From contig NC_089554.1 of NCBI RefSeq assembly GCF_040115645.1, forward strand, positions 1,984,001 through 2,048,000: 64,000 nt of DNA. Reading direction: 5' to 3'. The notes under the pieces were generated by a model that made no database searches, was not told where the DNA came from, and saw only the letters and a list, made by a program, of their open reading frames with translations. This document shows positions 34,733 to 47,579 of the stretch, one piece after another. This DNA is from Euwallacea fornicatus. Its lineage: Eukaryota; Arthropoda; Insecta; Coleoptera; Curculionidae. Position 1 is the first letter of the stretch, and the number at the start of each line of letters is the position of its first letter. The position numbers were made by a program, and so were the translations under genes.

Positions 34733-35502
34733 TAATATGTTATTCTAAAGGTCATTTTGAACAACTTTTCCAAAGGGACAAGAGCGCGCAAATGCCTCTT
34801 TCACACTTTTTTTTAGGTTGAACATTTTTCCAAATCCAACTGTCTTACTGGATCGTGGAGCGAATAGGGGTGCTGGGTGGGTATGTAATATTTTGTTGTT
34901 GAATTAAAATTAAATTAAATTAATTAAATTTAAAGATCTAAAACGTTGTTGATAATTACCTCACTCAGCACTCCAATTCACTCCATGAATCCCGAAAGAC
35001 ACTTCACTTAATCGACTAAAATACTAGCGTGGCCCCTGCGCAAGAAAGATACACAAACATTTTAAAATTTTATTTTAATTGCAATCGCAATTGAAAAAAA
35101 ATATAAATTCTGATCAAAATAAGTAAATGAAAAACATATTGCTTGACAAGAATTGAAACTAAATTAAATAAATTTCCTTTACTGAGGTGATCCGAACTAA
35201 CCTGAACTAACCTGAACTAAATGAAATATTTAAATAATAAATATATAAATTTATGTGAGACGTGAATGCTGGGAGAATCAAGCAATGTTGTCAAATTGAT
35301 TAATTCAAAAATGATTATTTGGATGAAAAATGGAAATGTGTTACCTTACCTTACCTCACCCAGCACCCCTATTCGCTCCACGATCCCGTAAGACAGTCGG
35401 ATTTGGAAAAATGTTCAACCTAAAAAAAAGTGTGAAAGAGGCATTTACGCGCCCTTGTCCCTTTAGAAAAGTTGTTCAAAATGACCTTTGGAATAACATA
35501 TT
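34733..35502. repeat. inverted repeat (arms about 153 bases) with a third internal copy
   Basis: The left arm 34733-34885 and right arm 35349-35502 are nearly perfect complements, sharing GGTGCTGGGTG / CACCCAGCACC and CAACCTAAAAAAAAGTGTGA-type blocks. A diverged third copy (CTCACTCAGCACTCCAATTC) lies at 34954-35007 in the direction of the right arm. A three-unit tandem CCTGAACTAA array is at 35191-35220. The element type is unknown; no transposase was found. Confidence 0.75.
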
Positions 35503-35510
35503 GGTATGTT

Positions 35511-38500
35511 CTATCCACACAGTATTCTTCGACAAAAATATTCAATACTTTTTTCTATTAATCAGTAGATCTAGTAAGTGGGGGACGAAGCTCTGTGGTA
35601 AGTCGTTGAAGGGCCCTTGCACGCCCCCAACCAACACCTGTTGACTGTCTTCATGTGCACTCCCTCCTTTGCAAAATTCAGCCCAGGACCCTTTCTCATT
35701 CTACTATCTAAAACTCTTCCAGAAATCGGGATAGGGCGAGATATCCTTTATTTGTTAACATCTCGCTATACCAGAACTCGGATCTGTAGAACATGCAGCG
35801 ACTCGCTGGGCATCTTCAGTCTTCGTTTCGTAGGAAGAGAGAATGATATACCGTTGAACATAGTAAAACATTTGCCGGCAAACAGATTTAACGAATTCAC
35901 ATGAATAATATGGAACATGAATCGAATATGATCTCATAAAAATATATTTGGCATTAAAATATCTGGCAAAGTCGGTGATATAACACTAAGCAGAAATAGG
36001 CAGGAATAGTTTAAATTATCAGAAGTTTTTTGTTTCTTTCATAAACTTACCGGCAAACATTCAGGGGATGTCGAGCTCTTAACACCACATGTTCGGATCA
36101 AATAAAGTTAGGTTCGAACTCGCTTCATTTTCAAAATTCACAGTGTTTAATTTAATATTGGAATAAGGACATAAAATTAGGGGCACGCGATGACGTGATG
36201 AATGTGCATGTCTTGGGATGAGCAGAATATTTCAGTGGCATCCGTGTAATGGAGATATGTTCAATGAAAAAAATGGTGCGCCACTGACTTTTTTATACGA
36301 CTACATTTTGTTGATATTCCATCAATTTTTCATAAAAAAAGGAATGTTTCCAGATAAAAAAAATCCCATTGCTGTGCCTACTTAATTACTAATAACCTAA
36401 TTTTCTTTTAGTAGAAGTAGAGAACATGAAGACCAACATGGGTGACACATGCTTCTTTGCAAAATAATATTCTTCTTTCAAAATATGGTTCCGTTAAATT
36501 CTGACTCAGTTACACATGTAAAAACAATGGATGGCCAAAACTGCACATCCTTATTCCTTTTAATATTTAAATTCCTTCTTAATATTTGAAATATTTTTGA
36601 AAAATAAGAAATTAAACGCTCTGTATCTTGAAAACGAAGCGATTTCAAATCTAAGTTTGTTCGATCTAAATATTTGATTTTATGAGCTCGAAACCCCCTG
36701 AAAGATCTTCAAGAAATTTAAATGCAATACGCTCTACGCACCAGTAATATCCTGATGAGACGTGGCTTTGCTGGTAAACACTAACGCCCTAATAAAGTAA
36801 TAGATATTATCGAAATCTCGGCAGCTTAAGAGTCCCATCGTTGATAGCCGAGAATTCAAGATTCGCCAATTTATGATCTAACTTGTCGATGAACACAGTG
36901 TTTTTCCTAAACATAAAAAATCAGCATACTGAAATAAAAACACAATTTCGATGAATTCAAATGATTCGCTCTTTTGGAATACCACATATGAATTGTTTGA
37001 CCCAAAATGATTATCTCGTCGGAATAAATGGTGCCGAGAACAACTCGTGTTTGAGGAAGTTCCATTAACCCGAAGTTCTGAAGCAAGGTTAAGGAACTCC
37101 AAAGTTCGGGCGATGACATTATGCAGCTCCAAAGAAAATGAAACAAACGAGACACTTTCCCGGTAATAACTTTTCAAAATTTTTTAATCTCAAGTCTACG
37201 AACTTTCCAGTTTGACAGAAGTAATCTCCGCCGCCGTCGTCCAGAAGTTTAGGGGCCGTGTAGCATAATTCCGCAAAAAGTTGAACATAAAGAAGTTTTG
37301 CTAATTCAAATCAGTTCGGCAGCCAAAATTCGACCTACCCCACCAACTTCGGCTAACTAGTTCACACAAGTCAGAAAGAGAAAGTACAAAGAACGTAAGT
37401 GTAATTTGTGTCGGCGAAGTTTCGGACTAAGTTAGCGCCAGTTTGAAATTAAAGTGAACTTTTTATGGACCCTGGCATGAATTTTGTGAAATCGATGGTG
37501 TTTACATTTGTAAACTTTCGGGAAATCGATAGAAATGGGCTGTTTTTACCAACATATTTTAACCACTGGAGTTTTGACCACTGCTAAGGCTAGCAACTCC
37601 ATCTATTGCTGCTTGCTTTTACTCCCCTACTTTCATCACAAGCCAGAGATTTAATGAGAGTTTCCGACGTTGGCTTCATTAAAGGCTTGGCTAAAAGTAT
37701 TTCCCGAAGGATTTTTAATAAAATATTTTTTGAAAAATGCAGTCCGAAACATTGCGCTAACTATGTGATGGAAGAGAACTTTTTAAAAGGTATTTCATTA
37801 TAATACGACGCAAAAACTATTTCGGATAAAGCGTAGAATGTAAAAGAGTGGGAAATGGGATAGGATTCTTCTTTGTGAGAGCGATTTTTAAAAGAATTTT
37901 CATATAGCTATTCGTAATGAAAAAACTTTCGAAAGTGAAGCGAAAATAGGAAATTTCCTTTGCTATTCGGAATGTCATAATTGAATTGAATCATCATGTT
38001 TCTTCTTTTAAGTAAATCATTATCCCCATTGCTAGCTTAAAATACCCCATTATGCCGCAGTATCTGGTATTCTATGTATGTAAATCTGTAGACGTAAGTA
38101 CGTTTTCTCACCGTTTTTTCTAAAAAAGATTGAATAATAGGAGAATAATGACCCGCATTTAGCGGATTATTCAACTAGCGGGTTAATCGGCCACCTTGTC
38201 GTCTCTACCCCACCGCTATTTTCTTTATGGTTGCCATGGAAATAAATGTCAATAAAATATCACCATGAATGATCTAAGACGCGTTCTCGTTTTATGTTTC
38301 GGACTTATTTTTTTGATAAATTTGAGTAAAGTTATAATTTAGTTAAATGTCCCAACGGAAAGAATTATATTTACACCGAGGTTGTGACGTACTTATGATA
38401 CTCACGTCTTAGATTCTTAAGCGAGAAGGAAAGACAGATGCGCATATCTAAACTCAAAGGTCATAATAAAGCACTTCACAACTTTTCGATAAACATTAAT

Positions 38501-39464
38501 ATATATGGAAATATCTATTTTCTACGTTTTATTGCAATTATTATTCCCTCTTTTTAATCCAGATTCACTCCCGATTCATCTCAACGTACTAAATCTGATT
38601 TAAAAAAATAATAATAATATTTAGCTTTCTCCTGTTCATAGCCAAAGTTGGTTTACGAAAACACCGTGACTATTTCATTCAGCTCATTTGTAATAATGTA
38701 GAATTAACAAGGTAATTTTCCTATAATCTGTTCCCTTGAGAAATTATGATTTGTACGGCGGGTGGTTTTGAGCATTTCAACTTAAATGAGTCTAACAGAT
38801 GCAATGTTTAGACCTCCAAAAGAACGACTGGTTTATGTACGCAATACAGTCGTTACTCTTGTGAAAGCGGCAAGATTTCTTTTTATTGTCTTTTTACGTT
38901 CGCTGTGATAATGATCTCAAATTGATCTATACTGCAAGAAGGCGTTAAAAAGGGTTATTTATGACAAACGCGTGAAAAATGATATTTCTGGAAATGTATC
39001 AGCAGACACGAGAATCTTAACAATTGCTGATACAGATCATTAAAACAATACGATGCTCAGTTGTAAATCGGTGAAATCTTCGGTTCTGGCACTCCGCACC
39101 CGTTTGAACCCATCACATATCGAATTTCCTATTAGCAATATGTTATACAAAATGCAAGCAAACCTAAGTCCTAATAACTTTATTTTTATTGGTAACCGAC
39201 GACGCGTAGTTGAAAGATTTCTATTCAAATGCTTAAAACAATCCTTCCTTATTGCGAAGGACAGCCCTAAAGAAAACCAAATAAATTGTCGAAATGTCGA
39301 TCCTTCTTCTTTAAAGGAATAGGGGCGTTTTTAAACATTGCTTATCACTATAGTTATAAAACTAATTAGGAAAAGTTAGAAAAATCATTTTTTTTAATTC
39401 TTATGATTTTCAAAAAAAATTATATTTTTCGATTTTTTTTTTCCCCGGAAACTCACCTTACTCG
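35511..39464. other. no gene seen
   Basis: Several short frames (for example minus-strand 36878-37177) lack recognisable motifs. A locally GC-rich spot CTCCGCCGCCGTCGTCC lies near 37226. If the exon at 27199 is real this whole stretch is intron. Confidence 0.3.
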
Positions 39465-39852
39465 TTGTTTAGCAAACCAACCGACCGCTCCTCATACGTT
39501 AGGGTGGGCAGATATGGCACAGGGCGGAAAGTCTATGTAAGTAGAGAGGGTTGGTTGCATCTTGCGCGCGCTTTTAAAATCCCGTGTGTCGTCCGTCGGA
39601 CAAGAGTTCTAGAGCCATTCGGGCGCTCAGTTCTGTTCCGACCCGCCAACTGATACGCAGGGTGCAGTTCAGGGGGTACAACGCTCTAGTGCGTAACGTG
39701 TTACGCAAAACGTTTCGTGCGTTCGGCGACTACTTCGGGAAACTTTCGAAAACTTTCCTGAAATAATTAGACAACTTTTTGGTGAATGTGGGTCAAAGTA
39801 GTGGTGACGGGATGGATAGTTGGGGGTGCCGCTGACGAATTTCGTCGCGAAA
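39465..39852 (+). promoter_or_regulatory. GC-rich patch: probable promoter and 5' UTR of the long isoform
   Basis: A patch of clearly higher GC and CpG content stands out from AT-rich surroundings and ends in a coding first exon. An exact arthropod initiator TCAGTT lies at 39627-39632, putting a possible +1 at 39629. I see no convincing DPE at +28 and no TATA box at the right distance; a TTTTAAAA run at 39572-39579 is too far upstream. Two upstream ATGs occur in the inferred leader. One starts at 39786 and runs to a TGA overlapping the main start. The other, in the GGATGGATAG stretch near 39811, gives about seven codons. An in-frame TAG at 39817 closes the main frame upstream. The start site is inferred; the base-composition change and the downstream exon are seen directly. 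Confidence 0.5.
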
Positions 39853-39881
39853 ATGATTGAGTCTGTTTGCAACGCTACAAG
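39853..39881 (+). CDS. Myt1l: MYT1-family gene, coding part of first exon (long isoform start)
   Basis: ATG at 39853 follows CGAAA (A at -3, good insect context). It encodes MIESVCNAT and ends with the two bases AG before a strong donor, ACAAG|GTACCT. The AG completes an AGA codon with the single leading base of the exon at 45308, so the frame runs on without a stop. An in-frame stop lies 36 bases upstream, so this is the first usable start in its frame. The phase match, the good start context and the GC-rich promoter-like setting argue together for a real first exon. It lacks the N-terminal CCHC finger found in vertebrate relatives, so another upstream start may also exist. Confidence 0.6.
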
Positions 39882-42080
39882 GTACCTATTGTGAACTATT
39901 ATCTGACTAAATAATATTGGGTGCTCCTAAAATTCTTCTGTTAAAAATATCACCAATAATTAAAAATATGCGAATCATATATTCTTAAATTATGAGTTTT
40001 ATACTAATAAGTATCTATCTCTAAATTAACATATCTCACCTGTTAGTTGAAAATGTTGTTTTCTGGTTACAAATTAAAATGAATGATCTTATAAAGAGAA
40101 AAAAAGAGATATGGAACATGTTTTTGAAACTTTAAGTCATAATTGAATTTAAAATTGTCTTATATTCGTAATTGGTTATCGATGAAAGGTGAGTCACACG
40201 TTCCTAAATGATGAACGTCCTCTTTTATATGGAAATAAAATGTCTTACCTGGGAGCCAAACGCTTCGTAGTATTTTTTAAACAGAGGACATTTATCAGAC
40301 CAACAGATAAAATACCTTTTTATCACCAAATTCAACAATAATTCGATACATCATTGACTAACAATAAAATGTGAGTCATACTTTCTTAAATTATGCATCT
40401 TTATTTTAACATGTTCATAAATCTGAACCAAAATGTCTCATTTGGCACCAGAAATATTTGTTGTATTTTCCAGATGCAAAAAGTTTATAACGGGAATAGA
40501 TAATAATCTTTCCGAAACATTAAATCCCATGTTAATTTAATATTTTGGTATCTCATACAGATAATATTATATTTTGTACCCAGATATAATTACTCATAAG
40601 ATTAACCCTAAAGCTAATTTTTCGTATCATTCGAGCGCCTGCAATTAAATCATGAATCACCTTGGATTAAGGGACTTATTTGACTTCGTAATGCAACATT
40701 CGAGATCTCACAATAGTGTGGGTAAAAGCGCAGTCTTAGGATCGATTAGTGATTTACATAATCAGCAAAAAAAGACAACGTCAGAAATAGTTATTGAGAA
40801 AATTATCGAGGAGACTTGTATATTTTAGAAGACATGAATTCTGAATTAATACGGCGCATAACGTCTAACATAATGCATAAAAGTTTCCATATGGTTGAAT
40901 GAGATGACCTCTTCACGACATGATATACATACATAAATCATAGAAAGGTGTTAAGAATTAATTGTTGCTTAATTCAGGTTGGTTTAGAAAAATTTAACGA
41001 CTCATTCAAACAGTACTATCAGTAACTCTCTCCAAATAAGTAAACTGTCGTTACAACCATTGCTACCCCTTCTCACTTTTGAACTGGAGGCGGGGGGTAG
41101 TGTCAATCGCCCTGTGTTGACTTTTACGCTAAGACAAATTTTCTATCAAAGTTGTATAATAATTATTCTTATGATATAATGATGAATGAATAATATTTCA
41201 AATGTTACGTAGTCAATTAAATTATCGAAGAGCTACCCCTATATACTTTCGATAGAGAGCGACTAAATATTCCCATTAGAGATTCAATTCACCAGTCTCC
41301 AATTTAATAAATCAAATGGGAACACTGAACTCAAAAATTTTTTAATCAACAATCAGCTAAGGTAAGCATAGTATTGGTTGGAAATCTATCACGTTTCATA
41401 ACAGCCAGTTAGGTTGGATAGTTGGAAGTAATTTACCAATAAGTTGGCAGCAAAGTTTGGGTAATGTACCGTCTATAAATTGTTTGGTCAATGGTAGTCA
41501 ATAATCGACATTAATTAATAATAGTATTACCAAATTTTGGTTGTTAGATGAGGATACTAATCGTAAAAGGCCTTTACCTAGAATAGAAAAATGTAAAGAA
41601 TTTTTTAAAGAACCGTATTAGATAACTCGGGTAGATTTGTGCAAGAATTCCCTTTGAATACAATATGAGAAAATTGAGTAAATTTCAAAACATTTGATTA
41701 AACGATTTTCAAAAACATGGGGTTTTCCTGTTTTTAGACCAAAAAGACACTAGTTTACCTATCAAGGTCCTAGTAGTATTTGGTGCATCTTCTAAATGAA
41801 GTTCGGGGTATTTCTAAACTAAATCGAAGTTGTAGGAGCACCGTTACAATGTAAAATGCTTGATGTTCTAAATAGATTTCCAAACCATTACATCAAAAAC
41901 TGTGAAATTTACTTCTAATTTACAGAATAAAAAATTACTAAACATCTTGTAGAATGAAAGAAGCAACTTTTTTATAAGAGATATGCAGCTAAATCACTCT
42001 GTTATCCGCAAACACGTTATTTTCATGTTTACCAATATTTCTGCGGCACTCTGTACAGGCAATAAGATGTCCCGAGAAGG
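39882..42080. other. intron, no gene seen
   Basis: This is very AT-rich intron sequence following the first exon at 39853-39881, without recognisable repeats or coding. Confidence 0.4.
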
Positions 42081-42084
42081 TTTA

Positions 42085-42720
42085 AGTGGCACTTTATTAC
42101 GACTAACTTCCCAAATGTTGAAGGGTTGTGGGAAGCACGTATTAAGTCAATAAAATCACATCTCAAACGACTGCTCGGGATTCCCGAAGAGTTTACAACC
42201 TTATTACTTCAAGTTTAGGGTGTTTTGAATTCTCGCCCTATATGGCCCCTCAGTGAGAATCCCGACTATCTGGCCGTTTTAATACCTGGTCATCTCTCCA
42301 TTGGCTGGCCACCAATTACAGCACATGAACATAAGCTGGGAGGCAGCTCAACTTGCCGTCTAAATAAATGGCAGCAAATCCAGGCGATGGTCAAAGAAAC
42401 CTGGAAACGCTGGCAGAAGGAATAGGGACAAACTGGAAACAAGTGGCACGAGGATTTTGAAGAACGTGTTCAGATTGGCAGCTTAGTGTTTATTAAATAT
42501 AACAATGCTCCGGTGCTACAATGCCAAAATGAGAAGAGTGGCCAACGGGCATAGCAGCAAAGACAATAGAGCAAGAGTGTTCACTATAAAGGTGTCTTAA
42601 GAACTTATCAAAGGGCTAGCGATTGACGGTAGAACGATGAAACGATTTATTAAAAGAGTTACAAATTTAGTTTTAGTATTGCCTATTGAAGTACCGAATG
42701 TAAGTTAACGTAGAAGATAT
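42085..42720 (+). pseudogene. BEL/Pao retrotransposon integrase C-terminal (DUF5641-like) remnant
   Basis: The frames read WHFITTNFPNVEGLWEARIK and SHLKRLLG, then LNSRPIWPLSENPDYLAVLI, PGHLSIGWPP, CRLNKWQQIQAMVKETWKRW (the RLxRWQxIQxMxxxFWxRW signature), RVQIGSLVFIKYNNAPVL (xVGDLVLIKxxNxPP) and VLPIEVPN (KLCxLPI). This is the end of a BEL/Pao pol protein. Stops at about 42215 and 42423 and frameshifts make it a pseudogene. No LTRs were found nearby. It lies in the long intron before 45308. Confidence 0.8.
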
Positions 42721-45307
42721 ATACAGAGTAACACAGAAAATATGTTGCAGCCTTAATTAATTATTTTTTCTAGTAAAATATTAAAGGTTTTTTATTACTT
42801 TACATATTTCAAAAATTATCAAGTGCTTGCGTATTTTCTTTTACATAAATTAAAAATTACAAATCAATTTCTCTAAAAAAAATATATCATCATTTCTCCC
42901 CCAAGTATCGCACAGATACGTTACTAATACGTTTCTTTCGGTAGTCTGGCGGCTCCCTTTAAGTAAGCAGGCACGCATGCAGTAGGGCAAGGGTGCGTTT
43001 TTATGTTTCAGCCCTTAAAGGGAGACCTGACGTTCAGGCCAGCTGATATTAATATTTTCCCTTTAAGTGGGGCAAAGATCGAGGGATGGAAAATTCAGGG
43101 GGAAGATCGTGTTGTTTTGGGCTAATTACTGTGAATATCGAATAATGGGGTTGTGTGTTGAAGAAAAATCAATCGGGATGCTGAAGACTTGAAATAGAGA
43201 CCAACAAGGAAGTGGCCGCGTAATCGGGGGGCTGATTACACCATTAGGCGCAACTAGCAGTAACTTTAGAAAATCCCCAAGCTCCTGTTAAATACAGATA
43301 GCTAAAGTAAGGACTATCCTGCGGGATAAACTGGTTAATCCTGCTAGGCACTCTAAGGCGGGTTTTGAGTTTAGAAGACGCCAACTTCAGATTGAAAGTC
43401 GGGTCGGATTAAAGGGGGTTCATTAAGGGGAAGCGAGTTCTAAGTTGGGGAAGGATAAAAATAGCTTTAAAGCGTTTCTCTTAAATGTAAGTGTTGACAT
43501 CAAGTTGCTTCTGTTTCACTAATTTCATCAAATAAATAATTTTTTTTTTTTTAATTTGTCGACTTACGAAAAGAAATTGCTGTGACGTTGTGTGTGTGAC
43601 GTTAAAAATTCACCATATCGACAAAACATCTAAATTATGTCTTCAGATTTCAACCACCCTTTCTTTAGTCGTTAATAATTCGACTCTAGTATTCTGTCAC
43701 GCAAGGAAGGCTGACAAATTTTACGCACCATAATGGAATTTCTACCTTCAGATAAATGAATTTGTTATCATGCAGATGGCCTTATTATTATTAGGAATTT
43801 CATGATTTGTTATTACTTAATATTTAGAATAGGTGAAGAAGCATTCCAACGTGTGCTTCAGCTAAAAACGGTGTCCCCAATTAGTTATCGATAAATATAA
43901 TCTTCTGATAGTCCGATGACTACGAACTTGTGAATAGTTGTCAACTTTTCGTCAATGGCTTATTTGCACTAAGAGTTAAAAAAAAAACTAAAGATGGAAC
44001 TAATTATCGATGTAACTGCTAACTATTAAAATTATGATAAATGTTGAACCGACAATAACTATCAACTTTCCTGCAACTGTTATTTTTGATATAATGATTA
44101 AACTGATACCAGTAAGCCCACATATCAATAATTAAAAATTTGGTTATTTCAATACGAGACAGGTACCTGCGTAGTTGTACGTTTTAACGGGGGTTTCGTG
44201 TGGAAAACGTGACTAGGTATGTCCCTTTTTGTTTATAAATAAGAGTACCACGAAAGTTTAAAGGAGATGAATGGAGAAAAAACTAAGATTTCTTCGTCCA
44301 CTATTTTAAAAATGAAAAATCAAACAAGATATGTGGCACTTATTGGATTTATTGAGTTTTATTTTGATGCACATATTGATTTTTAGTATTACATTCCTCT
44401 TTTATCGTTATGTCCTTATGCTTTGGCCATTAATCATGCGCCCCGAACAAAATTTTCCGCATTCACTTTATTGAATAATACAACTTGTGTAACAACATGT
44501 AAAAAAAACGATTTGCAATTGTTAAAGTACAGTACATTGAATATAGATGTATTTAAAAAAAAATCAACCAGAACAGCAAGTCTTCCCAATAACATATTAC
44601 CAGCATATTGATAATGTGGATCTTAGATGACTAATGTCCACCTGTTGTGTTAGTTGCATCTATAACTATAGATTTTTAAGTTGTCCATTAAATACACCAA
44701 TAAATGCAGTATATAAATTCAAAATCAACCCCAAACATCACTACATCCTCGAAGTCCCACTGGTCTTGTATCCCTAAAATTATCTTTCGACAAATCCACA
44801 GGGTTGGGCCTTAATGACTAGATAGACAACACCTGATAAGCTGGTAATCAGAGCGACCCTTTATTAAATTTCTAGTCCTGAGGAACCCTAATCAGCATCT
44901 TTGACATCATCAATAGTACAAAACTGTTCGGTAGCGATTTTTTAAGAAACGTCAATATCTCAAGTATAAATTCAGTTTAATCGGGCTTCGCCTGCATTTA
45001 GGCCTAACAAAACTCGAGATTTACCAACAAGATTCCAACGGGAATTAGAAACATTTCAATTTAAAACAAATTTTGTTATCGTTTTGTTGTACGATTAACT
45101 CGCCTAGTTTTATTTTAATAATACTTTCACGGCAGTTGATTTAATCTAAATCGCTAAGAAATTACCTTAAATGTATAAATGACGAGCGAAGAAAATCACT
45201 TCGTGCCGGCTATAAAACCATGTAACTTAATGGCCCAATCAGGCCGCAGTTTAATCTATTTCGCTTGCTGCTATATTTCACTCTTAATGTAATTTATTTT
45301 ATTTCAG
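42721..45307. other. intron, no gene seen
   Basis: A block at about 42930-43450 is less AT-rich and free of transposon signs, which might mark a regulatory element. A run of T occurs near 43540. The rest is plain intron sequence up to the acceptor at 45307. Confidence 0.35.
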
Positions 45308-46140
45308 ATCCAATCGCCCGTTTGGTTATTCGCACTTGAAGAAGCGCAAACCTGAGACGAGTACTCATAGTATGGCCACAGTTGCCAAAACTTTCACCAA
45401 GCTAGAGACACTCGAAGACAAACGACGAAAAAAAGCTGCCGAAGAACCTTTGCCTAACACAAAATCCTTAGTTTTGCCTCAGAAGAAGAGAGTACTGCCT
45501 CCAAATGCTTCAACAAGCCCTGTGAAGAAGAGCCAGAGACTATCTTCTAATTCCAGTCCGAGTGAAGAAACAGCAGCTGACGAAACATTAATAAGAGAAA
45601 CTGAGGCCGCATTGAAGAATTTAGGCAATTGGCCGGGTACAAGGGGCTCTTCGTACAGCTCTCAAAATGAAGAATCTCCTGCTTTCGAAAATCTTTTCGA
45701 TGAGAAAAAGGCTGTTGTCAAGATGTCTCCGTCTTCAGCGTCGAATTCTAGCGCTGATAATCCGTGTCCATCATTGAAGGATGTTATTACTTTACGAGGA
45801 GACGATAAATCCGAAAATTTCAAGAGCAAGGTAGTGAGAATAAAGCAGGAAGTGGTAGAAGATTGTAAAGAAAGGAAGAGCGATTATCGACCACCTGACT
45901 TCAATGAGTTAGTGGACGAATCTTCAAATGAATTGGAGATAGATATGTCTGAGGCTGCTTCAGAGAAAAATGAATCAAATGATAGCGAAAGAGAGAAGAA
46001 GAAAGAGGAATTGAAATATCGAGAACATCAGGGATTCTCCCCGTTTCCCCGGCATGGATCCAGTAGACTAACTTCACCCTTTTCGAGTACGTCGGCCTTT
46101 CGGCCTCCACAACCTAGCAACAAGAATTTAACTAACTTAG
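45308..46140 (+). CDS. Myt1l: MYT1-family gene, long Ser/acidic N-terminal exon
   Basis: The acceptor TTATTTCAG precedes 45308 and the donor TTAG|GTCAGT follows 46140. The exon encodes about 277 residues with no finger. It holds a basic KKRKPE stretch near the start (possible nuclear signal), KRRKK about 40 residues on, long Ser/Glu-rich low-complexity tracts, and VVRIKQEVVED, where IKQE fits a SUMO-acceptor consensus. LIRETEAALKNLG recalls the acidic-region ELVAKSLLNLG segment of vertebrate MYT1L, which supports the family placement before the first central finger. Translation could also start at the in-frame ATG 45372 (MATVAKTF) if the upstream exons are non-coding. It ends with one base of a codon. 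Confidence 0.88.
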
Positions 46141-46805
46141 GTCAGTAATATTTCTCATTGTTGATAATAATCGGTAGTGTTCTCTAGGCATTCTCAACGA
46201 TAAAAAATTATCTATTTGTAGGCGCGGCTTAGCCAAGAACTCAGTTTTTAAAGCGTGAAAAACACTGAAACTCAGCATTTTTGCAGAGCGCTGCTAATTT
46301 AGCCTCATTGCGTTATTTAATGCAGCTTTTGACCTCATAGAACTTCATTAAGAACAGAGTCGAGGAATCTTGGCAGACATTTGCCCACTATTGAAATAGT
46401 GATCATCATATGAACTTTGTTTCATTTACAGAATTTAGTCGCACTTGGTGGGTTTCCGATATGACGGAATTTTAGGGGTAAAATTATACTCGTTTTTTCT
46501 GTTATTTGTAGCAAGAAAGTATCGTATGAAAACCCTTTATTTATTTTTGTTCGATTTCAAAAAGGGTTTAAATTGACATTAAACGCTCTTTAAAATTCTT
46601 TTTTGTTGATAAAAATTTAACCAAACCGTTTCCGAAATACGAGTTCTCAAAAACGAAGTGGGACGTCTTGTTTTCGTTAATTGTCGATCTTAACTGCGTT
46701 AGTTCTATTATCTGTTCTATATCTTACATGAATTCCTCCCCTGAAATCTACTCACCTCCAAAATTAACATAGCTTACAAAATTGTACTACGATCCGCCTC
46801 TTCAG

Positions 46806-47138
46806 CGATAACAAACTGCAAATCCACAGGTCCTTTTCCCGCAGAAGCCACCTTCGTAGGCTATCCCAACATTGACCAAGCACCCTCCTCTGAAGACAAA
46901 CCCAAGAACATCTTGAAGCCTGTTGAAACCGCTTCGGAGGTGGCTGCTAAATCACCCGAAGCCGCAAATAAACAATACACCATCCTGCAGCCTGCCAACA
47001 TTCGATCAAGAGCTGCAAGCGTCTTGCAGGATGCTTCAAGAGACGTGCTCACTAATTCCTCTTCTGGAGATTCCATGGAGGATTCAAAAGTACTAATAGT
47101 GACTCCAGGAACTCTTTCTCCGAATAGCATAGGAAAAG
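46806..47138 (+). CDS. Myt1l: MYT1-family gene, second Ser/Ala-rich exon with two possible acceptors
   Basis: The acceptor CCGCCTCTTCAG gives a start at 46806. A second acceptor, CCTTTTCCCGCAG, gives 46845. Both keep the phase and differ by 39 bases (13 residues), so either or both may be used. The donor is GGAAAAG|GTAAAA, leaving one base G. The residues run through AEATFVGYPNIDQAPSSEDK and on to NSSSGDSMEDSKVLIVTPGT. The segment is acidic and Ser-rich with no finger, and lies in the linker before the first central finger. The 4.4 kb intron that follows contains the internal GC-rich patch at 49.9-50.1 kb. Confidence 0.82.
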
Positions 47139-47579
47139 GTAAAATTTTAAATATGTATATTTCTTGATTAGTTGATATAAGGAGGGAGTCGTAAAGTTAA
47201 GGACGTTAGTGCCAAGTGGCGCGACGCCCTTCAGCCCCTGATGAAAGGGAATAAAGGGAGCTTCCCTCATTACGTAATTATAGTTCGCTGCTCCTTCATA
47301 GCGGAAAATTATATTTATTACCTCCGTGTGCTTAGTGGGTATGTTTTGGTGGAGAAGGCATGCATTCGGGCGACATATATTATTTGGAATGGAAACGTTG
47401 GTAATGAAATGTAGTCATGATACATACAAGTTTATTAACGGAATGCTGAAATTGGAATGTTCAATTTATTGAAAATCGAATCCTGCAAATAGACTGAAAA
47501 AGACAATTACAATATAAAAAAAACTATTAATTCCAACAAATGTTTCGAAAATTAGTTTACTACAATAGATCCACTGTAG

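Noticed and set aside
36878..37177. Overlapping minus-strand frames of 82-99 codons
   Set aside because: Two frames overlap with no motif, and no splice sites or repeat context support either.
45308..45360. Start of the 45308 exon (SNRPFGYSHLKKRKPE) as a decayed second half of the family's N-terminal finger (YGCPLAKKRK)
   Set aside because: KKRK aligns and Cys would be Tyr, but the distance from the splice site to the Gly is three residues longer than in the split fingers, so the homology is not convincing.
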